NCBI GenBank assembly: GCA_024138025.1
Contig: JAMXBD010000716.1
Location: 496,001 to 560,000, forward strand
Length of the DNA stretch: 64,000 nt
Source of the DNA: Combretum micranthum
Lineage: Eukaryota; Streptophyta; Magnoliopsida; Myrtales; Combretaceae
Reading direction: 5' to 3'
The notes below the pieces were generated by a model. That model saw only the letters and a list, made by a program, of their open reading frames with translations, searched no databases and was not told the origin of the DNA. A program made the translations under genes and the position numbers. Positions 12,525 to 22,369 of the stretch are shown one piece after another; positions within the stretch are counted from its first letter, which is position 1, and every line of letters starts with the position of its first letter.

Positions 12525-13640
12525 TGTGTTTTTATTAAAAGTTGTAAAAATCATTAGTTTTCAAATTAGTTGATTTTGAGGATTTAGACAAACAATTCTC
12601 TAGGATAACCATACATATAATTCTACAGGTTATATGTGGTTGGGGAGCCGTTATCACCTGTCTTAATTATAAGGATGATATCGGGTCTTTATAAATGGTC
12701 ATTTTGGCTAGAATCTGACCAAAAATTCAACGCCTTGCTGACATGGCAGGGTATCTATTTTAAAAAAATTAATTTTTCACTTCAACTTACCATATTTTTT
12801 TCTTTTATTTTTTTTTTCCTTCACTTTCCTCTCTCTGTCTCTCTCTTGCCCCCTCTTTACTACACTGGCCCTTCCCTCTCTGTATCTTCCCTCGTCTTCC
12901 TCCTCCTTTTCTTCTCCCTCTATAAAAAAAAAAAATCAAAACAATTTAAAATAATCTCCCACACAATCCAAGAGGTACGGTTCCCTTTTTGACACTTGAT
13001 TAAATATGTCCTTTATAATCTTAATCTCCCTACATAGTGTGCACCCATTAAGTAACAAATTCCACAATATCAAACCCTTTCACCCATTTTATCATACACC
13101 TTACGAGCATACTCAATCTCTCTGAACTTCCATAAAAACTAACTAAACTACTCTACATGAAATTATCCAACCTAAACCCGAGTTTCATCACTAATCGATA
13201 AATCTGTTTCCCTTCCTCCATTACCTTTAAACATGAACAACCCTTATAATCCCCAGGTTTTTATAAATAGAATTAGAAAGTAAATAATTATTGTGTTTGA
13301 TTTATATGTTGTAGTATATTAATGTTGAGTAAATTTAAGTACAATAACTTTTATAAAACCACTTCAGTAGAAAAAGAAGTTCAAAATCTTCAATTGGATT
13401 GTTTTAGTGAAATTGTCAATTTAAAGTATTCTTTCTATTCTTTTAGAGATTGAATTTATAAGCTAGACTTCTAATATATTAAAAGTATTGGTAGAAATTC
13501 TTATAAGAAATTATTTATTAAATAGGAATGATAAACTATATTGTTACTAAACTTTGTTTTGAATTTACATGATTGATAATTATAATGTATTGGAATAATA
13601 ATAGACTAATATGTGTTTCTTCTAAACTTAGTGCTGCAAA
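12525..13640. other. Retroelement-derived or intergenic DNA
   Basis: No domain recognised. It contains a C/T-rich stretch (12,770-12,930) that creates a chance open frame at 12,636-12,992 (poly-Phe and Ser/Leu rich). Pyrimidine-rich leaders of this kind are common in LTR R/U5 regions. Confidence 0.4.
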
Positions 13641-15900
13641 ATTGAAACCCTTGGATCTCACTACAACTCCCATGCACACACACACATACAATCCCTTTTA
13701 AATTGCCCCAAAAGTCAAAGTAAAATTTTGTATATATGCACATAATTATCTCTTAATGGCAGAATTTATTTTCCTCCTCTTCGCTCTCCCTCTTTCAAAC
13801 CGATGTTAATTGCACACACATACACACACTCCTCTCTTTGTCTTCAAATTTCTTCTCTTAAATCTCTAATAAAAGCAAGACAAGCCTTTATCTTCAAGTT
13901 AAATCAAGTATAGGTAAGCTAACTATCAACTTGCTTTTGTTAATTGGGTGTTGAAGTACTTGTAGAATAAGTGTTGTTATTTAATAATGGCTATTTTGAA
14001 TGGTCATGAGTTTTGATTGTTAGTTTTATGGAGTAGAAGTATTGAGTAGTGGTGTTGAAGTTCTAAAACTTGAAGTTCATTGTTGGTTTGTTAGTTAGGT
14101 ATTTTGAGGTAAAGAGTTGAGAAGAGTTGAAGGATATGATGGAAGGAATGACAAGTATGAGACTTGTATGATGATGTTTGAGTGTGTTAAATGGAGTTGA
14201 GACAAGTAAAGTTGGTTAAAGTGTATAAATTTGTAAAGTGTAAAAGTGTGTTTGTAGTAGAATGATCATAGCTTGTGGTGGAGGGTGTGGTCATTTCTGT
14301 TCATGGGATCTAGGTCACCATGGGGCGTAGCAAAGTCCATGGTGGATCCTGTATTGGATCGCCTTGTTAATATGGGGCATGGCAAGGGGCATTATGGCCT
14401 CTGGTCATCAAGTAATCCTCCATATGGGGCGTGGCAAGAGGCATGGTAGCCTCTGGTCATCAAGTGATCCTCCACATGGGACGTGGTGAAAGGTGTGGTG
14501 AAGCTTATGTGTTGCCCTACCTCATACGACGCTTGGTACGGGGCATGGTGGAGGGCATGGCAACTTTAAAGGTATCTTTTTGTCTCCTTTAGTTTTAGAA
14601 TCATGTTTAATCCTTCTTGTCTTTGTTAAGTAGATAGTAATTCAAGCTTTTTTATCTTATAAAAACCCTAGATCATGATTCGGACTTCCTAGTGGACTAT
14701 TATGACAATTAAGGAGAATGCACGAGTAAGTAACATGAATCCTATCACTTTGTTTGTGATTGTGAATGGTGGAATATAGTTTAATCATAACCATAGGGAA
14801 TCAAATGCATGGGGATGGGAAATCTTGTATGCTATATGTTGTATATTTGAGTTGTAAATCTTAATAATCAAAGTGATAACTACTTGTTTGACATTAAATT
14901 ATGATTGCATTATTGAATGTTTGAAATAGATATGACAATATGATAATACGGAATTAAGTTTACTAGACTACTAAATTTAATATGACATGCACTTCATAAC
15001 ATCATACTGCATTAGCATGTTACTCATGTCACATGTTAACATTTCAATTTTGTGGTAATGCTTGTTGGGACCAGTGGGTCTACTTATAGGTTACCATAGG
15101 GTCGTCAGCTTTACAGGAACTAAGTAGGCTTCGAACGAGGTCGCCTATGTTAGAGTTGGCTTTAAAGTGTTAATACTTAGTGAGATTACTCAAGTTTTAA
15201 AAGAACTAAAGGGTGTTCATGTAAAGACTATTTTGGAAATGGTAAAAGAGAATGGAAAAGTCCCTCCTTCTTTAATTTTGAGATATTTATGGACATGAAC
15301 TACCAAACTAATCCTTCAACCCCCTGGGAGGATGCAAATCCCCATAGGTTTGAAGAGAATGGAAAAGTCCCTACTTATTTAATTTTGAGATTTTTATAGG
15401 CATGAACTACTGAGCTAATCCTTCAACCCCTTAGGAGGACGCAAATCCCCATAGGTTTGAATTTCTGTTATTCAAACCATGTTTGCTGCATATGTTTGAT
15501 ACATGCATTTCATATAATTACTAACAAAACTTGTTTGATATTAATGATGGTGTTAAAATTTTTTTATTCACTGAGATTTATATGCTTACGCTCTCTTAGA
15601 CTGTTAATTTACAGGGTTTTAAGCAGGAAGACTAAAACCAAGCTCAGGTGTGGGAGTTAGTGTAGGATGGACTTATATATTCTTTTGGAAAGAAGGCCAT
15701 ATATGCAATAGAGACTTAGTTAGGGTTTTATAATAGTATAAGTTAAGTTTCGTTTGGCCATATCACCAATGGTGATATATATACAAAAGGTATTTGCTGA
15801 TATTGTAATAATAATAGCTAGAGGATCCTATCACGTGCATCAGAAAATAATGATGAGTTTGTTATGCCACATCATTAATTCTGTTAAGAATAAAAGAATA
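13640..15900 (+). repeat. Retrotransposon LTR-like DNA (family B, copy 2)
   Basis: Non-coding. It contains CA-repeat and pyrimidine-rich leader DNA (13,675-13,870), a TTCAAG...GTAAG leader end near 13,915, a GGGGC(A/G)TGG-rich module (14,310-14,560), and a block at 15,060-15,200 (AACTAAGTAGG, GGTCGCC, GTTAATACTTAG) that also occurs inverted in LTR-A copy 2 near 23,045-23,110. Termini were not identified. A 107-bp tandem duplication sits at 15,244-15,457. Confidence 0.4.
15244..15457 (+). repeat. 107-bp tandem duplication (two units)
   Basis: AATGGAAAAGTCCCT occurs at 15,251 and again 107 bp later. Both units continue through CTAATCCTTCAACCCC and GCAAATCCCCATAGGTTTGAA. They differ at roughly ten positions, so the duplication is not recent. 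Confidence 0.8.
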
Positions 15901-16193
15901 CAACATAAAGTCATTAAGCCTATTTGATAAACCAGCCCATGTGTATTATTTGGATCCATAGACTCAACAACTACCCACAACCCAGCCCATTACATTTGCT
16001 CAGCCCATATGAAAGGAAAAACTTGTCTCTAGCTTCCACCGATCTTTCACGTGCTTCATCTGAATCAAGTACTTTCTTTTTACTTTACTTTAACTCAGCA
16101 ACTCAGTCACATCTTCACATTTGTTTTCGAACCTATCCTCTTCTTCTTCAGAAACCCTAGCTTCCTTTTCGATTCCATTCACGAGCTATATTG

Positions 16194-16458
16194 CAAAATA
16201 TGAGAGTTTCTTCTCTTTGAGTTCTGGAAAGAACTTGTTTATGAACTCATGGGGAGTTTCCCATGGCATTCAATCCCTTTGACTTATCAATCGGTTTGCC
16301 ATTGCCGGTTGTGACGTCTACGACTATACCAAGGTTCTTGCCTCCATATAGGCAATGGGTCACAGTTTCTACCAGTTTTCTTAGACGATCCAGGGATTTT
16401 ATTTCCAAATCTCGATAGCGGGTCTCGTTCATAGGTTGGTGTAGTGCATATCATATTA
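16194..16458 (+). repeat. First LTR of the mini-element, 3' part only
   Basis: It aligns with the last about 265 bp of the two downstream LTRs (from AAAATATGAGAGTTTCTTC to the end). Upstream of 16,194 the sequence is unrelated to the LTR 5' half and reads like a different leader (GAAACCCTAGCTTCC). So this LTR is truncated or chimeric. A minus-strand frame at 16,247-16,432 is an LTR by-product, not a gene. Confidence 0.75.
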
Positions 16459-16460
16459 TT

Positions 16461-16472
16461 TGGTATCAGAGC
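16461..16472 (+). promoter_or_regulatory. Primer-binding site, first unit of the mini-element
   Basis: TGGTATCAGAGC, two bases after the LTR end. It is complementary to the 3' end of plant initiator tRNA-Met. Confidence 0.8.
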
Positions 16473-16830
16473 ACATGATTTCTAAGAATCCATATCCAGT
16501 TCGATGAGAGATAACTTGAGTCGCTCATATCTTTCTTGTATCTTATTAAAAAAAAAAAGGACGAAGAAAAGAGGTAGAGAAAAAAAATTGAGGTCTGTCA
16601 CTTATCAATCTAGTTAGATTTTTGGAATAGAAGTTTCCAAGCATATTGATGTTAGGTCTCAAGACAGGTCGCTTGTGGTTCACATCAGTTCGGAGATTCA
16701 ACGATGAAACTTTTTTTGAGAAAGAGGAATGATGTTTTCAAGCATATTGATGTTGGGTCTCAAGGCAGGTTGCTTATGGTTTGCATCAGTTTGGAGATTC
16801 GAAGACAAATCTTTTTCAAGAAGGAGGGAA

Positions 16831-17459
16831 TGATGAGAATCAGATTGCGTCAATATATATATATATATATATGTTATATTTAAGTTTATGTCCTTTTAGG
16901 ATATTTATTATTTTCTTAGGGATATTTATTGTATTTATTAGGGATATTTAGGTTTATGTGTCTTTTTGGATTTCTTTTTATGTCTTTTCATATTTTCTTT
17001 ATTTAATTGTCAAGTTTGTCTTTACATATTCCTAAGAGTAATTAATAGGTTGTTTATTGTTAAGTTTGTCTTTACATATCCCTAGGAGTCATTAATAGGT
17101 TAATTTTCCTTATTTATTATAGCTTAGTTTTTAGGCTAATTAAAAGCCTGTATAAACCTACAAAATGTAACATATATGGCATAGCTTTGATAATGAAAAT
17201 ATGAGAGTTTCTTCTTTTTGTGTTTTGGAAAGAACTTGTTTATGAACTTATTGGGAGTTTCCCATGGCGTTTAATGCCTTTGACTTATTAATCGGTTTGC
17301 CATTGCCGGTTATGGCATCTACGACTATACCAAGGTTCTTGCCTCTATATAGGCAATGGGTCGCGGTTTCCACCAATTTTCTTAGACGATCCAGGGATTT
17401 TATTTCCAGATCTCGATAGTGGGTCTCGTTCATAGGTTGACGTGGTTTATATCGTATCA
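16831..17459 (+). repeat. Middle LTR of the mini-element
   Basis: 629 bp, beginning TGATGAGAAT and ending TATCA. An (AT)n run lies at about 16,853-16,872. It is preceded by the purine tract AAGGAGGGAA (16,821-16,830) and followed by a TGGTATCAGAG primer site at 17,462, so it serves as 3' LTR of one unit and 5' LTR of the next. Confidence 0.85.
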
Positions 17460-17461
17460 TT

Positions 17462-17472
17462 TGGTATCAGAG
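17462..17472 (+). promoter_or_regulatory. Primer-binding site, second unit of the mini-element
   Basis: TGGTATCAGAG, followed by T where the initiator tRNA complement has C. It lies two bases after the middle LTR. Confidence 0.75.
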
Positions 17473-17833
17473 TACATGATTTCTAAGAATCCATATCCAT
17501 TTCGATGAGAGGTAACTTGAGTCGCTCATATCCTACTTGTATCTTATTTAAAAAAAAAAAAGGAAGAAGAAAAGAGGAAGGGAAAAAAAATTGAGGTTTG
17601 TCGCTTATCAATCTGGTTAGATTTTTGGGATAGAAGTTTCCAAGCATATTGGTGTCGGGTCTCAAGACAGGTCGCCTATGGTTCACATCAGTTTGGAGAT
17701 TCAACGATGAAACTTTTTTCGAGAAAGAGGAAAGATGTTTTCAAGTATATTGATGTTGGGTCTCAAGGCAAGTCGCTTATGATTCGCTTCAGTTTGGAGA
17801 TTCGAAGATGAATCTTTTTCGAGAAGAAGGGAA

Positions 17834-18457
17834 TGATGAGAATCAGATGGCGTCAATATATACATATATATACGTATGATATTTAAGTTTATGTCCTTTT
17901 AGGATATTTATTATTTTCTTAGGGATATTTATTGTATTTGTTCGAGATATTTAGGTTTCTATGTCTTTTCGGATTTCTTTTTATGTCTTTTCATATTTCC
18001 TTATTTAATTGTCAAGTTTGTCTTTGCATATTCCTAGGAGTCATTAATAGGTTGTTTATTGTTAAGTTTGTCTTTACATATCCTTAGGAGTCATTAATAT
18101 GTTAATTTTCCTTATTTATTGTAGCTTAGTTTTTAGGCTAATTAAAAGTCTATATAAACCTATAGAATGTAACATGTATGACATATCTTTGATAATGAAA
18201 ATATGAGTTTCTTCTTTTTGAGTTCTGGAAAGAACTTATTTATGAACTTATTGGCAATTTCCCATTGCGTTCAATCCCTTTGACTTATCAATCTGTTTGC
18301 CATTGCCGGTTGTGGCGTTACGACTATACCAAGGTTCTTACGTCCATATAGGTAATGGGTCATGGTTTCCATCAGTTTTCTTAGACGATCCAGGGATTTG
18401 ATTTCTAGATCTCGATAGCGGGTTTCGTTTATAGTTGGCTTGGTTCATATTGCATCA
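17834..18457 (+). repeat. Last LTR of the mini-element
   Basis: 624 bp, TGATGAGAAT to GCATCA. It is preceded by GAAGAAGGGAA. The next five bases are CCCAT. I could not pair these with a unique TSD on the left because the first LTR lacks its 5' end. Confidence 0.85.
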
Positions 18458-21118
18458 CCCATGACAGACCAAAATTCAAGATCCAAAATTTTCATAAAAA
18501 TCTTTTACTCCTTAGTGGAGATAAGGAAGGGATTATCTCTAAGATAAGCGATGCATAGACGATTATACTGTTCCCAACTCTTTTGAGGATTGACAGCACA
18601 ACATTCCTATTCAAAATCTTTTCTACATGATATTGCTCACCATATAGAAATCATAGCTCAAGTCTTTGCATCCTAAGTTGGAGATGATGAGGCCATCTCC
18701 ATCATCCTCCTAAAACTCAATTGCATCCATTTTTTAAAATTACTACAAAGAGAACTTGACCATCAATGATAAAAAGGCAATTAGTGATATTAAACTTGCA
18801 GTATGTCAAGAAAAGATTTTTTTTTTTAATAACAATGACGATATAGAAAGATAAGGTGAAGATATCAAATATGGAGGGATGCAAGAAAAGACAAATAGAG
18901 AAAAAAGTGAGAGATTAAAAAATTTAATAGACAAGAACAAGCAGTAATAAGAAAAGCATAAACAAAAGGTTATGATGAGATTATAAAGAAAGATAGAAAA
19001 AGATTTATCAAAAGGAGATTGAAAAGGAAAGAATCATCTAAAAGATTTCAAGTGTAAATGTTCCTTAAGGGATAACGGTCTCTCATGGAGAGAGAAAATT
19101 TATTCATTCGTTCTACTCATGGTTATCAAATTTGTGAGTCTACTCATATGATTCAATGAATTTATAATTTTGTAAGTCCTTTTTTATTTACACCTAATAT
19201 AAAACTATTCTGGTGTAGACTCATGGTGAAAATTTTGGTAGTACAGTTCCATGAGTTTAAATGATTCTATACAATTCCATTAAATTTTACTTGATTGGAG
19301 TGTAATGAGTTATCATAACTAAGGGAAAAAAATAGTGCTTTTTCAAAATAACTTCATCAAATCATGAGTACACAAACATCACACTTACTTTTTTTTTTCT
19401 TAACTTAAATAGATTGTACTACTAACTTTACTATTGAAAATCCCTCATTTGATGATTAACAAATATAAAATACCTAAATAAATCATAAATAATTGTATGG
19501 AAGTAATTTTAGGATTTTTAAATGGAGGCAAAAAGGTTGGTTTATGGAAAATTAAAAGATATGTTGGTTTACCCAACGTATAAGCTCACCAAAAAAGTAA
19601 CCATTGATATATTTCTCTTCTGCTTTGTTCAAAATCTTGTAGAAAACTTCTCCCCATCTCTTGTTGAAATTCACTATTCTTGAGTATACTAGAAAGAAAC
19701 AAAGAGTAAGACTCTAGTGCTTTAGTGTTAACTATGATGTTTTCTAGGGAAGTAACAAATTTTTAAGAGATATCTTGAGAAGCTTTAAGAGTAAAGCCTA
19801 AGGGAGTAGAAAAGGCAAAGGATTTACAGAATCTCAAAAAGATAACAAAAAGTTTGATGTGAATTTTAATACTTTGATTAAGAGATTTGTTAGAATTAAT
19901 GAATTGGCATATGATCATGTGTGAAAAGTGGAAAAATAGACAAGGATGGATTGAAATATGTTGCACATTGAAAATGGGGGTAAAACTGACCAAAAAAGAC
20001 GATTCGTTGAAGTACAAGATTAATACAAGATCTTGAGTACCAAGTCATGTAACTCTTTATGGTAAATAGTGCTTTTTTCATAAAAATGTGACCCATACAC
20101 AAGATCATGCATCAATCGTATATCTTCTTGTGCTTTTGATAAATTTTGAACTTTAGAAGTACATGAGCTATAAATGAGCTCATATGCCTGAAAGTATACA
20201 GCTAAGGACACAAGACAATGGACCAACCCGTGGACATCTCATAAACCACTTGTGCACAATAAAACCTTTTCAAACTTACCTCTTTCTTTTTCCATGAATA
20301 ATTAGAACTAATTTGAAACCATTTCTTAAAAAACTAATTGCGTTTTGGGATCCAATAGCCTAGATTCTAATAAGATAAAAGCAAGACTTATACTAATGTA
20401 GATAGGAGGCAAGTAGGAAAAAATAAGTGATTCTAATGACTTAATTGATGTGGAAACCAAGTTAGTGGATTCTAGAACCTAAGATGGATTGTTATTTTAG
20501 GTACGAGTATACCTTGCTTATGGTTATGCTTGTTAGGTTAGAAACTAAAATGGATTAACTATCTATTTGGCTAAATGAAAATGTTTATTGTTTATGTATA
20601 GTTGCTAGTAATAGTTAGAGAATATCCATGTTATTATCATGATAGCTCGATAGTCCATGTGTAACAATGTCCTGAGTGGAGTTGTGTATGGAAATGATGT
20701 GGGTACATTTAGAATGTGTTGATGTTATGGTTATTGGGGAGTACCCAATAACCAATATACATGCATGTATATACCTATGTGCGTTGGGATATTGTGTTAT
20801 CTCTTTGTTGGCTATGGAGCTAAAACCACAGATGATTAATCTACTGGCTATTGCATTTGCATATTGAAATTGCATGTGATATTGTTGTTGTGTGATCATG
20901 TACTTGTAGTTGTCGGTATACTAAATTAGCCTTCAATTATTCCTTCATTGTTTTATTTTTTTTCACTTTAATACTCCTATGGCTATGACTTGTTTGGATA
21001 TGGTGTTATTGTGGACTATAGGTAAGATGCTAACAGAGAATATTCTCAAGCTAATTATTAGATTTGAGGTATTAATTCCAGGGAGAAAATTATGTTTATA
21101 TCATTGATCCACATGTAT
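18458..21118. other. Unrecognised DNA with one short coding-like relic
   Basis: Mostly AT-rich without repeats or domains that I can name. On the minus strand at about 18,608-18,508 an open stretch reads NPQKSWEQYNRLCIAY then LRDNPFLISTKE, ending at TAA (18,505-18,507). Its composition is like real coding sequence and upstream frames continue with stops. It may be a retroelement gag or a host-exon fragment. I cannot assign it. The other short frames (19.7-20.9 kb) look like chance. Confidence 0.35.
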
Positions 21119-21303
21119 TGAGGGAAATTCTATGGTCTCGTCATTAATTTTGATGGGACCGGTTCCGTCACTATCCAGTGACTCACACCACATCCAACCG
21201 TGATTAAATGACTAAATAGTTAATATTCCAATTATTATATCTATTTTAACGGTTAGATTGCTGACTGGATAATCCCATCAACCGGACCATAGAAGCTTCC
21301 TAT
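21119..21303. mobile_element. Small foldback MITE
   Basis: About 185 bp with inverted arms. The left arm runs GGAAATTCTATGGTC, then GATGGGACCGGT and ATCCAGTGAC. The right arm, reverse-complemented, runs GGAAGCTTCTATGGTC, CGGTTGATGGGAT and ATCCAGTCAG. The inner arms also pair (CATCCAACCG against AATCTAACCG). There is no coding sequence. The TSD is not clear, so I leave the superfamily open. Confidence 0.6.
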
Positions 21304-22369
21304 ATACTGGCGTTCTATGTTAAGAAAAGATCAATGTTTGTTAGTGTGATAATAGTTGTTAGATGTGTTAGTATTAATCAAGAATTAGGATTACTTTCAT
21401 GTCTATATGTGGAATAATTATCGTGCGATGTTGACTTGAAGTTACTAATATATACATGTGTAGGTCTAGATATAATTAATGGTATTTATTGTAATTATAA
21501 CAGGTTCTAAGCCTTTATGTGTTCATATTCTATATAAACACATGGCTGGTTGTAAATACCATTAAGACTAAGGCATTACAATACACTTGAAGAAGAAGAT
21601 ATATTTGATATATTGAATAAAAACTAGTTTGGTATTTATTAAAGAGTAGGAGGTAATATACAAATAAAAGTGCTATTATGAAGGAAGTTGGTGCACTTGT
21701 ATATAAGGGAGTCAAAGAGTAAGATCGAGATGATCCCATAACATTAATGATTGAACATTTTTTTATTGAAGATGAGTATCATTAGGTATTTCAAACGATT
21801 TAAAATTAGAATATATGAAGAAAATTGATGGTGGAGCTATGCAAGGGAGCTATATGGGCTAACTATGTTGCCCTGCTTCAACTCAAAGGTTGTATAAGCT
21901 AGCCCACTTTAGCTCATATTGTAATGCAGGCTAGAATTTCTAACCCAACATGACAACTTGACTTGCTCTTAAATAACACTTATAACAAACAACTACAATT
22001 GAACGATTTTTAGAAAAATCATTTTAAGTGAGTGAAAGTCGGCAAGCATACTGAGCTATACTAGAAATATAGTAGCGAGTTAAGGTTGTATCGTCAGAGA
22101 GCTCGTCCTAAAACAGGTTATCAAATTGATTCTTAAGCTAAGCAATCAAAATTTGATTTGATTAAAAACTAAACTAATCGAATGTTCTTGCAACAAAATT
22201 GAAGGTCTGAGGTTTAGGAGATGCTAAAAATGAATTCGAAAATTGCACTTCTATTTTCATTTGAATTAAACTGATGCCTTGAATGGATATTGAAATTGAT
22301 TACTTAGGATTTAAATAGACTTACTAGAACTCGCCCACCTTTTGGAGTAGAAAAATTACAATGATAGTA
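21304..22369. other. Unrecognised AT-rich DNA
   Basis: No gene, RNA or repeat recognised. It ends at the TAAAT target duplication of LTR-A copy 2. Confidence 0.5.

Larger units (their letters stand above)
16194..18457 (+). mobile_element. Non-coding mini LTR retroelement in a three-LTR tandem array
   Basis: The order is LTR (partial), internal, LTR, internal, LTR. The full LTRs are 16,831-17,459 (629 bp) and 17,834-18,457 (624 bp). Each begins TGATGAGAATCAGAT. They end GTATCA and GCATCA. The first LTR matches only from about 16,194 to its end at 16,458. The internal regions (about 372 and 374 bp) start TT then TGGTATCAGAG (tRNA-Met primer site) and end in a purine tract just before the next LTR. 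No gag or pol is encoded. This is the organisation of TRIM-like or other small non-autonomous elements, with two units sharing the middle LTR. Any mobility would depend on enzymes from another element. Confidence 0.85.

Noticed and set aside
9461..12992. Plus-strand frames at 9,461-9,739 and 12,636-12,992 with hydrophobic Phe/Leu runs
   Set aside because: They arise from pyrimidine-rich leader DNA of LTRs rather than membrane proteins.
16247..17460. Similar minus-strand open frames in two LTRs of the mini-element (16,247-16,432 and 17,248-17,460)
   Set aside because: They resemble each other only because the LTRs are copies. The third LTR has lost one base in the same stretch (near 18,318), which breaks the frame, so there is no sign of selection for a protein.
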